From Flabesymbios commensalis (Eukaryota; Annelida; Polychaeta; Terebellida; Flabelligeridae), in assembly GCA_964017125.1 (NCBI GenBank), contig OZ024914.1, forward strand, positions 16,106,420 through 16,170,419: a DNA stretch of 64,000 nucleotides. Direction: 5' to 3'. The notes beneath the pieces were generated by a model that was given only the letters and a program-made list of their open reading frames with translations, was not told where the DNA came from and ran no database searches. The position numbers were made by a program, and so were the translations under genes. Below are positions 12,881 through 24,209 of the stretch, one piece after another (within the stretch, counting starts at the first letter, position 1; every line of letters starts with the position of its first letter).

Positions 12881-13797
12881 TCACAACATGGTCATGGAAG
12901 GCGAGGAGAAGTTAGAGTACTGCATCTGTTGTGCCATCATTGTGCTGTTGATCACTGAAGACATGCTGTAATGAGGTACAAACTGTGATGGCATGGTAGC
13001 AGGAGGGCTGGTTCTAACAGAAGCGGCCATGGAAATCTGGTGCATGGCAGCCTGTGGTGACGTCATCATCTGGCGCAGGTCGTTGTCTTGGACACTCCTC
13101 TTTTCCTTCATACGCCTGTTCTGGAACCATGTCTTCACTTGTCTGTCTGAAAGCCTCAGCTTTCTGGCGAGCTGTGTTCTCTCTTCTGGTGACAGGTAGC
13201 GCTGCTGCTGGTACCGGATTTCAAGCTGCTCAATCTGTTTGGGACCAAAGTTGTTTCTTCCCTTTCTGGATTTTCCACCGGCAGATGACACACTTTCCGT
13301 ATCTGTAACAATAAAAACATACATTATTGAAAACCAATTACATCATTGAAAAGATCTCATTTATGTCTCATTTATGAATATACCAAGTGGATTGTACAGT
13401 ACTTCACATATACAATAGATTATCTACAAGGGTAATTTAATAAAATGCGAGAGCAATTCAAGATATAACTGTGCTTACCTGAGATAGTTGATGTTTCTGA
13501 AGGAGAAGGTGAGATTGAAGTTGGTCTGAATCCTGGTGAAGTAGAAGGGGGTGGTAACCTGGTTAGATTGACAGATGAGGTCCTTGTCCGGTTCTGTGAG
13601 TGATTAGCTTGGACAATCTGGTGAACTGGGTTCTGATGTCTGACACTAGATACTGTGGTCTGCTGATCAGCACGAAAAGCTGGGTGAAATGGGGCTTCAA
13701 GTCCTGACTCATTTCTGATATCCACTGGTGTACCTTTGAGCAAGTTGTCAATCAAGAACATGTAGGAATTCTTAGACATAGCTTGAAAATCAGCCAT
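12881..13797 (-). CDS. Homeobox protein, copy 1 (two exons, 246 aa)
   Basis: Exon 1 is 13479-13797 (319 nt); exon 2 is 12881-13302; the intron is 176 bp, GT-AG, phase 1. The conserved start gives MADFQAMSKNSYMF; a longer upstream in-frame start exists only in copies 1 and 3, so I reject it. Residues 14-20, FLIDNLL, fit the Eh1 motif that recruits Groucho/TLE co-repressors. Residues 40-105 are Ser/Pro-rich. The homeodomain is residues 118-177 with L16, W48, F49, Q50, N51 and R53, plus T47 and M54 as in NK-like ANTP-class proteins; Y replaces the usual F20. The C-tail is Met/Gln-rich. Likely a nuclear DNA-binding repressor. By memory the domain is closest to Vent/Ventx, Hex and Bar types; the family is unresolved. 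It is the only copy on the minus strand. Confidence 0.9.
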
Positions 13798-13920
13798 TTT
13801 GCTCTGCAGATGTGTCTGGTATAATCCAAAATAGTAAGGTATCCAGTACAAAGAAGTATCCAAAAAATAAAGTATCCAAATGAGCTGATTGTTTGAGAAG
13901 TCAAGGTGAAGTGATTTGCC

Positions 13921-13996
13921 TAGAGGAGCGCGCAGCGCGAGGGCTGACGCGAGATTATGCACTAGTTCTGGTATAAACCTTATAGTGCCTCTCTCT
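13921..13996. mobile_element. 76-bp insertion in the 5' UTR of copy 1
   Basis: Copy 1 alone carries this block between its TATA box and start codon. It is flanked by 6-bp direct repeats, TTTGCC, at 13915-13920 and 13997-14002; copies 2-4 show the uninterrupted site. The insert is unusually GC-rich on one side (GAGCGCGCAGCGCGAGGGC), unlike the surrounding AT-rich DNA. It may be a short mobile-element remnant. It lies in the predicted leader, about 120-200 nt before the ATG. Confidence 0.65.
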
Positions 13997-14017
13997 TTTG
14001 CCGGCAGGGGTCAAGCA

Positions 14018-14215
14018 GTTATATACAAAATATTAAGTGGGATGATAACCCCCACCCGCTCTGTGATTGGTCACTGGGTGTGGTGGGGGTCATATTGTAT
14101 GAGGTCAGCATTGTGTGACGATGGCCGGTGACGATGACGTCATCGCTAGAGGCGAAGGTGTCGCCACCTGCCAGCGGGTGCTTTGACAGTAGTCATCTGC
14201 AGGTCTGTAATTACA
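14018..14215 (-). promoter_or_regulatory. Promoter of homeobox copy 1
   Basis: Read on the minus strand there is a TATA box (TATATAA, 14019-14025), a GC-rich hairpin around TTATC, a CCAAT box (14066-14070), a consensus CRE/ATF site TGACGTCA (14136-14143) and an E-box CAGGTG near 14167. All are in the same order as in copies 2 and 4. The conservation of spacing across copies supports a functional core promoter; bound factors are inferred. Confidence 0.75.
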
Positions 14216-14875
14216 AGCTTGAGGATTTACACTCCTTGATCTGTTGATCGCTGTCGAACAAATAGATTTAATTCAAATTATTTGTTATTGAATTGCTCTT
14301 ATTTTTTTAATACTGAATATGATATTTCAGCACCATGAAAAACATTTACGCGGAAAGTGACGTCAAATGTCTATGTATCTAATAGCTATGTATTAACACT
14401 GACCACGGATCCGGGAGTCAAATCAACGCCTTGTTTAATAATAAGTGGTAATTAGCCCCGCGCTGAATCAGCTTATCAGTATAACAGAACTATTAACCTT
14501 CTGTATGCTAGAGTGGCTGTTATGATTATTTAGAAAAAAATATAAAAATTGCATGTGCTTTACATAATTTTTTTAAATAAATACATTTCTATACCAAATA
14601 TAATTCTACCAATTTGAAGATTTTGCTAAGTAAAAAAAAGATAATTTCAGTCAGTTAACTAAGTAACAGATTTCCGTAATTCATGGTGATTTTCAGAACA
14701 GATCTGGGGGATGACATTATTATTTTGAACTAAAAAAAATGCTTCCAAAAAGGTGTTATGTGTGCACACTATCCGTAACTTATTCTGCCTGTTTCCAAAT
14801 ATTATTTGCTTTTTTATTTATAAATCGATTTAATTGCGATTCAAGAAGTCAACCTAATCGTCTGCTCTAGCGCCC
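14216..14875. repeat. Distal upstream region shared by homeobox copies
   Basis: Non-coding sequence whose reverse complement matches 22140-22740, 28310-28920 and 48650-49210 upstream of the other promoters. Shared motifs include GTAATTACA next to the promoter and a polyA-rich stretch. It could contain distal regulatory DNA; no gene is seen. Confidence 0.6.
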
Positions 14876-15140
14876 AGTGGGTTAATTGCAAAGCGCTCAC
14901 CGGATATAATGAAGGCTTGAGGGAGATGTTCAACAAGGCTGTAAACAACATAGGCCTTAAATAACGTAATCGACGCCTGCGACCTCGGCGACCTATTCTG
15001 TTCACGTGTCAACACTCGCCGTAGGGGGATCTCTCTCTCTTTAATCCTTTGTTCCCTGATATCACAATCCTTCCAGGCGCCATACCAGCCAACATACTAA
15101 GCCCCAGACTGAGCAATTATCTTTATTACTGTGTGGAATT
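14876..15140 (+). pseudogene. Fossil ORF upstream of copy 1, divergent from it
   Basis: This segment pairs with 48337-48600 (opposite strand) upstream of copy 4. Both can be read with the shared peptide DITILPGAIPAN and then LSPRL plus NYLYY. In this copy the frame is interrupted. I do not recognise the family. It is transcribed, if at all, away from the homeobox gene. Confidence 0.4.
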
Positions 15141-17564
15141 ACTTAGGATATATGAAGCGAGCCAGTACTTAGGATATATTATGAAGCGAACCATTACTTA
15201 GGATATATCAAACAACTTTATTTATAAAGATCGGATTAACTTAGCCACAGCCTGGTAATAACTAGCCGATAGTCGAATTTCAATAATCGAAAATATTGTC
15301 AGTCCTAAATCAATACTGAGCATTGAGCCAATGCTAGTTGGTTTAGAGGAGACCTGCTAATTACACAGATTGCATAGCTCATGTATGACCTCCCTCCTCA
15401 TTTAGTGAAATGTAAAATAAACAGATCAAGCGATTAATTATATTATATTCCACTGTAGCGTTCACAAGATCTCCCATTTGTCAGAAATTATAGGATTGAA
15501 TCATTAAACTATTTCTAACGTCTCGTGCTTCTATTCGTGCTAATATACATCTTGACGTACTTGCTTAAACAAATATATTATCAAGCCAACATATTATTTG
15601 CCAACACGAACTGCATTATAATGTCTATTATTTTCCATATATTTTTCCATACATTCCATATATTTCGGTTTATAAAGAGATATAATAATATAAAAAAAAT
15701 AGAGTTATATTTTACCATATTTTTTGCAGATTTATTTTCCAATAATAAATAAATGTATAATTCCGTTTTGTATATTGATACTGGTGTAGTTCACAAAGGC
15801 TGATATCTTTAAAGCTAAAATCCCATGAGACTTTGTGCGATAATTTGGCTACATGAGGAAACCATGGTAATTAACTATAAATCCACATTAAAGCAGAAAT
15901 GTGTAAGAGCCTATGTCTCTCTGATTAAAGTCAACTGGCTAGTTCAATGTGTATAAATTTAGTACATAAACCAAGAAATGCGAGGTGATATCAAAATGAT
16001 TGATTGCTAGTGGAATTAATAACAATGTATCTGTGAAATTAGAAAATAAGAAAATTACTAAGATCACAAATATATTGATATCAATATCAACCACACTTTC
16101 TATAATAGGGGTTTGACTTGTTCTATTGTATTATATTAAAACGTTTTTTTAATTCTGCTTGTTATTTCTAAAACTTTGAACAATAAAATATCCGTGACGG
16201 ACATTTTTTAAACATTTGGGAAGTTTATCAGAATTATATGTTATCTCGGAAAAATAACTATGCAAAATGTAGCGTATTATGCACATATATATATATATAA
16301 TGATAAAAGAATAGTTTGAATACTAAGTTAATTAAAAATTTATCATACAAATATAATTTTAGCTATTGAAATGTTTCGGTAGTAGATTATTCATAGCGAT
16401 AAAGCATACTTTCCTATTACGTACAATCAACTTATTATTCTTCAACGCTCTAAAATAACAGCAGTTTGAAGCGCTTCTAATATCTGTGACTTTACTGAGT
16501 GCAATTGAAACATCTGTGAGTTTTATGAGTGCAATTATCGTTGTGTGGAATGTTTACATAAATGTAGAAATAGCAAAACCAAGTGACAGTCATAGCTCAG
16601 ACTTGTGCATTGATCAATTGCTTTTTATGTTCACACTATAATGTGTAAGTATTTTCTATCACATCTATAGCTCTTAATACTCTATGAATGTTATTTTAAT
16701 ATTGATCACTATATTAGTCACACTACAGTATGTGTCTAAAATATATATGAAAGCCTCGTTTTATTAGCTGACCAAATCACTGTTATGAATAATAAAATAT
16801 GTGTATAAACATCAAGATTTTGAAATTTTCGGTCTGAACCTAAACATAATTAAATAATTTTTACCCACTCGAAGTTGTTTGTCGCGGTTGCGAGATCCAA
16901 AGTCAAGTGGGTGAAAATTTAAATAAGATAATTTAGCGTTTTAAGGGTTTAAGATCACATAACGTGGACATACCGTCTGTCATCAGATGGGAGTCGGACA
17001 CTACATAGGGCCCATGGTGAATCAAAGTTTCATAGAAACATCCTTTAATGAGAAATTAGATATCATTTCATATCAGAACATGAAGGTAAAAATGTACTAG
17101 TTTGCAGGAAGTGTGTGTCATATGATTTTATAAGTGTTATCACCGTTAATGTGCAGTGTTAGAATAAACAACTCTGTGTAACTTGAACTTGTGAATATAT
17201 TGAATGCAATCGTTGTTCACACTTCATACTAAACACACTAATATTATGTGTCAGTTTGTTTTTGTACTTTTAAAACAATGTTGTAAATATCTGTGAATTT
17301 CTCAGTTGGATATACCGTTTTCTGTATTGTTCTTTAGCACAAAACAACAAATTCCTTTTAATGTGGCTGTTTAATGTTTTTAAAACTTTTTCAGAAATGT
17401 ATTCTAAAATGATTGAATGTACACATTTGTAGAATAAAAACACTGAATACCGAGGGCTGATAATGTTTCCAGTCGGGACAGGCGGTAACATTTTATTTGC
17501 ATATACCTATACATGGTTTATTTCATATGGTCTGTGTAATATACAGACATGCATGAATATGACA
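15141..17564 (+). repeat. Mosaic of duplicated modules
   Basis: No gene seen. Positions 15300-15780 match 300-780. Positions 15780-16240 match 19430-20000. A core module lies at 16467-16650. Positions 16860-17130 match 8330-8570 with uninterrupted sequence, which shows where the insertion at 8605-9652 entered. Positions 17150-17560 match 44400-44760 in reverse. Confidence 0.65.
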
Positions 17565-17917
17565 GAAGAAGAAGAATTTATTTGACCAACCAAATTATAT
17601 ACAATATATGGCTACAATGTACAGAATAACAGCCATGAGACCATGGTTAAGACAAAAAAAATGTCGCTACCACTATGGCCACCTTTGACGCAGGAACTCC
17701 TATAATAAAAAACAAATGAATGAGTATGCGTATACCCGCATACACATAGTTTTATACATGGCAAATGGAAAATGATAGTAAAAACAGTTGTCCCAACAAA
17801 ACTGTAGACTAGCTTGTCATAACTGAATTATTCAAAACCAAAAGACAGCAACTGCACACTTATAAAGTATGCAGATACTGCCTTTTGGCATCGCACGACA
17901 GAATGTAAAAGCCAGGA
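17565..17917 (-). mobile_element. Probable retroelement insertion with (TTC)n tail on minus strand
   Basis: The flanks ATGAATATGAC and AAGGCATGCAGAA are nearly contiguous at 44400-44450 (reverse), so about 350 bp are inserted here. The plus strand opens with AGAAGAAGAAGAATTTATT, which on the minus strand is an AAATAAATTC(TTC)n 3' tail typical of non-LTR elements. No protein was recognised. Confidence 0.45.
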
Positions 17918-18289
17918 AGGCATGCAGAATGTAGTCAGAAGAAAAATTAAACTGTTGAAAGTAGCGCACCACTATTGGAATTAACTTTTAACTATAACTG
18001 TATATAAACAACACAGATCTGATTAATTCATATCTTAACCAGTGTTAAGTGTTAAGTGTTTATTGATCAAGGGTCCCCCTTTTACGTTTTCAAGTTCTTT
18101 TGACATTGAAATGAATCTCTTTGTTTGCCACCATGCAATCAGCAACGGGGAACACAGAGCTGCTTTGTTGTGGAGCGGAATGTTTTGTTTCAGATATTTC
18201 AGTGACATTTGAACAGATCTCTTTTCATTGTTTTGTAGCGGCTCCAAGATCGTAAGCAAAACATGTCGTGCCTCACACAGTCCTACTGG
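17918..18289. repeat. Diverged module before the tandem duplication
   Basis: Shares ACAGATCTGAT and CAGATATTTCAGTGACAT with 20590-20700, 24340-24450 and 26800-26900, but is more diverged. The minus-strand frame at 18035-18259 has no parallel in the sister copies and is not supported. Confidence 0.55.
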
Positions 18290-20467
18290 TAAAGTAATCG
18301 TGCTGATAAAATTGAGGTTAGGGGCTCAAAAATAAAAGTATGACATAATTTTGAATAGGCGTTAGTGTTCTCAGACATAATGTCGTGTAGACTGGGTACT
18401 GTATTGTGTGGAGTCTGTGTGATCGAAAGGTAGCGTCTCCGAGCGCAGATCGCCAGGGCTCGAGGGCTGTGTCATTTGATTCATCTCACCATCTTCAGGC
18501 CCAGTGAGACATTTATATGAACAATGTGGACACTATACAATAATTTATTATGACATGGCGATGCCGTAGTATAGCCCCCTTTACGTGGAATAGGAGGTGG
18601 ACATCTGAATAACAGTTATTATCTGATGGGAATAAAAATGACTTAGTGTGACGTCGACCAATGCTAGGCATTGGCCGCTAAAAATACGATGAGCACAAAC
18701 GTGAAAAGCTACGGATCTCAGAAGAACAATGTGGTCACCATACAATTATTCAATTGTGACTACACAGGAAATAGAAGGTGGACATCATAGGTCGGAAGAC
18801 GTATCTGATGGAATAACAACGAAGTGTGATATTGTCCAAAGACACAGAAAAAATGTTAGACGATTGAATCCCAAAATAAAATGATTTGCTCGAAAATATC
18901 TCAAATTTGTTCATGTTTTTTTATAACACACAAATCCTCAAAATAGACCGGTCGAGCAAAAAAGCTTCAGTCATTATATATTGTACAAAATCTCCTGTTG
19001 GGAATCGAAGTGTAACAAGGAGTTAGTCACGTGACATAATCGGCTTCCGTTCTGGACTTGGTAATCACCAGGTGGCTCTATCACTTCACACCTCACTAGG
19101 TGGCTCTATCACTCCACACCTCTTACTGACCTACACCTCATTGTCACTGGTTGTAAAGCGCCGGGAAGTCTTCACAACAATCATTGTGGTGATAATATAA
19201 TTATGTTCTAATTGTGTTATATTTAAACATTTAATTAAAGACTTACATAGGTACATTCTTATTCCATATGAGTTCCATTCCTCAGCGAAACTGTCTACTT
19301 CTGGCCCATGATACTACTTTATAGGAAGCTTTCAAAATTATGAGCCAATAAAAAAATATAGAAAAGATAAATTTAAAATCAATTCTGTGAAACGCAGTGA
19401 CGTCACCGGAAACCGTTTTGAATGGTGTAATTCTGTTTTGTATATTGGTATTGGTGTAATATCTTATAATATTCATAAAGCTTAAATTACATCAGACTTT
19501 GTGCGATAATTTGGCTACAGGAGGAAATTATGGTAATTAATTATAAACCTACATTAAAGCAGAAATGCCAAAGATCCTATGCCTTTCTGATTAACGTCAA
19601 CTCGCTGGTTCAATGTGTATTCAATACATAAACCGCGAAATACGAAGCGATATCAAAATGATCAATTGCAAATGGATTTGATAACAATTTATCTGTAAAA
19701 TTAGAAAATAAGAAAATTACAAAGATCACCAATATATTGATATCAATATCAACTACACTTTCTAAAATAGGGGGCTTGCTTTGTGCTATTATATTATTTA
19801 AAAACGTTTTAAAATTATTGTTATGCTTACTTGTCTCAGGAGGTATTATCCATTTAATTGATTGTATTGTAATTAAGACATCGCCGTAATTTTATATGAA
19901 TAACATTTTATCTGACGAGATATTTAGAGATCCGAGATGTTGCATGTAGCTTTCATAGGATTAATCTCAAAGGATTGTCCGGCAGAAGTGTTGGAATTAT
20001 ATGTTATCTCGGCAAAATGTAGCGTATTATTCACATATATATAAATAATGATAAAATAATAGTTTGCATACTAGATTAATTAACAATGTATCATACAAAC
20101 ATTATTTTAGCTATTGAAATATTTCAAAAGTGGACTAATCATAGAGATAAAGCATACTTTCCTATTACGTGGGAGAGACTATAATTATTTTTCCTGCCAA
20201 ATTTCAACGCTCTAAAATAACATAGCAGTTTGCGGTGCTTCTAATATCTGTGACTTTACTGGGTGCAATTGAAACAGAGTGCTTCTCACATCTGTGAGTT
20301 TTATGAGTGCAATTATCGTTGTGTGGAATATTTACAGAAATGTAGAAATAACAACACCAAGTGACAGTCAAAGCTAAGACTTGTGCATTTATCAATTGCT
20401 TTTTATGTTCACACTATCTACTCATAATGTGTAAGTATTTTTTATCACATCTATAGCTCTTAATACT
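18290..20467 (+). repeat. Tandem duplication, unit D first copy
   Basis: Very similar to 24661-26664. It contains a degenerate tRNA-SINE half at 18415-18515 (GATCGAAAGGTAGCG, then GGGCTCGAGGGC), the GTCACGTGAC palindrome at 19026-19035, AT-rich filler and a core module at 20215-20440. No host gene. The 64-residue minus-strand frame at 19282-19476 recurs as 25465-25671 only because the DNA is duplicated. Confidence 0.8.
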
Positions 20468-21631
20468 CTATGAATGTTATTTTAATATTGATCACTATAT
20501 TAGTCACAGTACAGTATGTGTCTAAATTATATATGATAGCCTCGGTTTGTTAAATCTATTTTTTGAGGTATCACTATCAGGATTAAATTATAACTATAAA
20601 TGTATATAAACTACCCAGATCTGATGAATTTTTCAGATATTTCAGTGACATATGAACAGATCTCCGTCATAGTTTTGTAGCGGCTCCAAGATCGTAAGCA
20701 AAACATGTCGTGCCTCATTGGTATAGTAATCGTGCTGATAAAGTTTAGGTTAGGAGCTCAAAAATAAAAGTATGACTTTGCGTTAGTGTTCTCAGACATA
20801 ATGTCGTATAGACTGGGTATTGTGTGGAGCCTGTGTGATCGAAAGGTAGCGTCTTCGAGCGCAGATCGCTAGGGCTCGAGGGCTGTGTCATTTGATTCAT
20901 CTCACCATCTTCAGGCCCAGTGAGACACTCAGAAGAACAATGTGGACATTATACAATTATTACGACATGACGATGCCGTAGTAAAGCCCCTTTACGTGGA
21001 ATAGGAGGTGGACATCTGAATAACAGTTATTATCTGATGGGAATACCTTGGCCGCTCGAAATACGATGAGCACAAACGTGAAAAGATACGGATCTCAGAA
21101 GAACAATGTGGTCACCATACAATGATTCAATTGTGACAAGCCGTAGGCCCCCTGCACAGGAAATAGGTGGACATCATAGGTCGGAAGACGTATCTGATGG
21201 AATAACAACGAAGTGTGATATTGTCCAATGCTTGACATGCTTCATCTCTTTAGGTAGCTCTATCACTTCACACCTCTTACTGACCTACACCACATTGTCA
21301 GTGGTTGTAAAGCGCCGAGAAGGTAGTTATTTTTTTCTAATTTATTGTGTTATATTTAAACATTTAATTAAAGATTTACATAGGTACCTTCTTATTCCAT
21401 TTCTCAGTCTACTTCTGGCCCATCATACTACTTAATAGGAAGCTTTCAAAATGATAAGCCAATCGAATAATATAGAAAAGATAAACATAAAATCAATAGG
21501 ATGCAATATCAATATTTCCCTAGAAAACTAAAAAAACATATTTCCAAACTACGATGGCAGTTTTAGGACCATGATATATATTTTTTGTAGTTTTTTCATT
21601 TCGTGCCCACTTACATAGTAAAGGTGGGAAG
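20468..21631 (+). repeat. Tandem duplication, unit E first copy
   Basis: Near-identical to 26665-27769. It has a degenerate tRNA-SINE half at 20825-20930 and the block ending in AGTGGTTGTAAAGCGCCG. It leads directly into minisatellite array 2. A 109-residue frame at 21106-21435 is present in both copies through duplication but crosses non-coding modules; I do not support it. Confidence 0.8.
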
Positions 21632-22055
21632 TCCCCTTGAAGTAAGTTGGTAACCTCCTTCGAGTAAGGGATGTGTAACCACCAAAGTGCAGGGGTGTGT
21701 AACCACCTTGGTGTAGAGATGGGCAACAATCTTGATGTGTTTAAGACATCGGATGTGTAACCACCCAAGTGTAGGACTGTGTAACCATCTTCGTGTAGCG
21801 CTGTATAATCACCTTGGCGTAGTGATGGGTTAGCACCTTGGTGTAGAGGTGTGTAACCACCATGGTGTTGGGATATGTAACCTCCTTGGTGCAGGGATGG
21901 GCAACAATCTTGGTGTGTGTAAGAGATAGGGTGTGTAACCACCTTGGCGTAGGTATGGATAACCACCTTGGTACAGGGATGAGTAACCATCTTGGTGTAG
22001 GGGGTGTGTAAACACCTTGGTGTTGGGGTGGACAACCACCTCGGTGTAGGGGTAT
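21632..22055. repeat. 24-bp minisatellite array 2
   Basis: Tandem units of about 24 bp on the GGTGTAGGGGTGTGTAACC strand. Almost identical unit by unit to array 3 (27770-28220), which has one extra unit. The long minus-strand frame at 21520-22113 follows from a period divisible by three and is not a credible protein. Confidence 0.9.
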
Positions 22056-22082
22056 ATGAGCAGACGATCATGTCAAACCTTG

Positions 22083-22967
22083 GACTCGCAACAAATTGTT
22101 GAATAAAAAGCAAATAATAACTTTAGCCAGGCAGAATAAGTTCCGGATTGTGTACACAATTGTAAGTGTTTTTTATAGTTTAAAAATCATAATGAAATAC
22201 CTGTGATTAATATTACTCCCTAAAACTTTAATACATCACCATGAATTAGGCGAAATTTATTACTTAGTCACGTTAATAACTTTATTACTGACTGACTGAT
22301 TATCTTCTCGCATACTAAAATCTTTATAATATTAGTAGAAATATACTTGGTAGATATACTTGGTAGAAAAATGTATTCGTGAAAGTAAAACAGAACATAC
22401 AATTTTTTTCCTCAAGTGATCATAGCGGATATTTTGGTATGCAGAAGGTTAATGGCTGTGTTAAACTTACAAGCAAATACAGCGTAGGATTAATTACCAT
22501 TGACTATTGAACAAGGCGCTGACATTGACTACAATAGACACCCTTTGTCAACTAACTAATCTATACTAGTATATGTACATAGACATTTGACGTTAATTTT
22601 TTACGTTAATGTTTTCAAGATGCTGAAATATCACGTTCAGTATTTAAAACTAATAGAAGAAAATCATGCAATAGGAATTGAATCAAAAAAAAAATTTGAC
22701 GCAATTTATTTGCACGATTGAGGTCAAGGGGTGTAAATCTTCAAGCTTTTAATTACAGACCTGCAGTTGATCACTGTCACAGCACCCGCTGGCAGGTGGC
22801 GACACTCTCGCCCGAGTGATGGCGTCATCGTTACCGGTGCTCACACTATGATGACGTAATACAATATGACCCCCACCACACCCAGCGACCAATCACAGAG
22901 CGGCGTGGGGGTTATCACCCCCACTTAATATTTTGTATATAACTGCTTGACCCCTGTCGGCACATCA
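22083..22967 (+). promoter_or_regulatory. Orphan homeobox promoter without its gene
   Basis: This 885-bp block matches the upstream region of copy 2 (28249-29131) with only a handful of differences. It keeps the E-box CAGGTG, the CCAAT box (22889-22893), the hairpin GTGGGGGTTATCACCCCCAC and the TATA box (22936-22942). Homology stops after CACATCA at 22967, about 25 bp past the TATA box, roughly where transcription should start. The gene body is absent and LINE sequence follows directly. Confidence 0.85.
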
Positions 22968-24209
22968 AAGACGAAAAGGCTGCCTAAATCTCAAACAGAA
23001 AAGACGAAAAGGCTGCCTAAATCTCAAACACAGCCAAAAAAGACCAGCTCCATGCCCAGGGAGCCGCTTAGACTAGCTATAGCCATAGCTAAAGCGATAG
23101 CGTTAGTGCTCAATAGAGACATGCATGAACGCACAGAATCCAACATCTCTGAAGATGTAGCTGAATCCTTCAGCAAAGCGTTCAATGTGAAAATCAGTAG
23201 CGAAACCCTGATGGAAAAGGCCTTTGCCTAAATTGGTAAACCACCACTCCCTCTGGACAACCAATCCATTAGGATCAATCTGATTCACATTCAGTCTATT
23301 GATCACACATATTAACGTGAATGGTCTAAGAGCCAGGAAAACTGAGCTCATTGAACATCTGAAAGAGCACAAACCAGATTTTGTCACTCTCAATGAGACC
23401 AAAGTCTTGCCAAAGCATAAAGTGTCAATACCAGGCTATGAGTCTGTGAGGAAAGACAGAAGCGCCGCAGGTGGAGGCGTGGCAATACTAATCAAAAAGG
23501 AAATTGCCTATAGCATTGTGTATACTGATGATATCAATGCAGAAACAGTGGCTATAACATTCAAACAAAGGGACAAGGAAATAGCACTGGCAACTGTCTA
23601 TAAGCCTCCAGGCAAAATAGTCGAGTTAGAGACACTGAAACACCTGACTGATAAATACGAACATTGCATTATCACAGGCGATTTCAACTCAAAACATGCT
23701 TATTTTGGCAACGACAAGAGTGACAGCGCTGGTGACGCTCTTTTTAACATTACTGAGGAGCTGGACCTCACAATACTCAATGATGAGTCTGTGACATTCT
23801 GTCGGAACTATGCTGGCAACAGTGTGGAAAGCATCCTTGATCTTGCCCTTGCTTCCAGGAAGATGGGCCCTAAAGTCGCTGAATGCACAGTCAAAGGCGA
23901 TGTAGGGAGTGACCACCTTCCAGTGCATATTAGATTGAATTCTCATGAGGTGGAGAAAGCTCTAACAAAAGCAGTTCACAGGCTTGACAAGGCAAATTGG
24001 CAGAAATTCCGCGAGGAACTAAAGTCAATTGAGATGGGTGACCTCACCACACCCGAGGAAATAGAAAAAGCTGTTGAACTGCTTGAAACTTCTATGATTT
24101 GTGCCCTAGACAAAAGTTGTCAATCTGTGAAACAAAAAACACAGGATTTCTTTATCTCTAAAAAAAACGTCTAAGTTGATCAGAGAAAAAAGAAAAGCTA
24201 GAAGGCTAG
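22968..24209 (+). mobile_element. Internal LINE fragment fused to the orphan promoter
   Basis: A 1.24-kb piece from the middle of a non-LTR retrotransposon. It holds the end of an ORF1-like frame (to 23231, with a duplicated TKRLPKSQTEK segment), then an endonuclease frame at 23299-24174, and it breaks off just before the reverse transcriptase. Neither end looks like a normal LINE terminus, and there are no target duplications. Its edges coincide with the junction between the two halves of the tandem duplication. Confidence 0.85.
23299..24174 (+). pseudogene. LINE endonuclease (EEP) fragment
   Basis: The frame encodes an exonuclease-endonuclease-phosphatase fold as used by Jockey/CR1-type LINEs to nick target DNA. 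Visible motifs are HINVNGLRARK near the start, LNETK (metal-binding Glu), VYKPPG, ITGDFNSKH and, near residue 210, SDHLPVHIRL with the catalytic His. After residue 290 the family-typical Lys/Arg-rich linker continues in another frame (LIREKRKARRLA, 24176-24209), so there is a frameshift at about 24165. No reverse transcriptase follows. It differs from the endonuclease at 62 kb and belongs to another family. Confidence 0.85.

Noticed and set aside
12881-13302. Assignment to the Hox or ParaHox groups
   Set aside because: No hexapeptide upstream; T47 instead of I47, and an Eh1-like motif, point to the NK-like side. Exact family left open.
13054-13308. Frames opposite homeobox exon 2 (and the same in the other copies)
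   Set aside because: They are the antisense shadow of a conserved coding exon and have no motif of their own.
13798-13962. Upstream in-frame extension of homeobox copy 1 (and of copy 3 from 36698)
   Set aside because: Not open in copies 2 and 4. It lies in the predicted leader, and in copy 1 it runs through the 76-bp insertion. MADF is shared by all four.
21106-21435. 109-118-residue frames shared by 21.1 and 27.2 kb
   Set aside because: Sharing is due to the recent duplication. The frames cross the SINE-related and AT-rich modules and differ in their ends.
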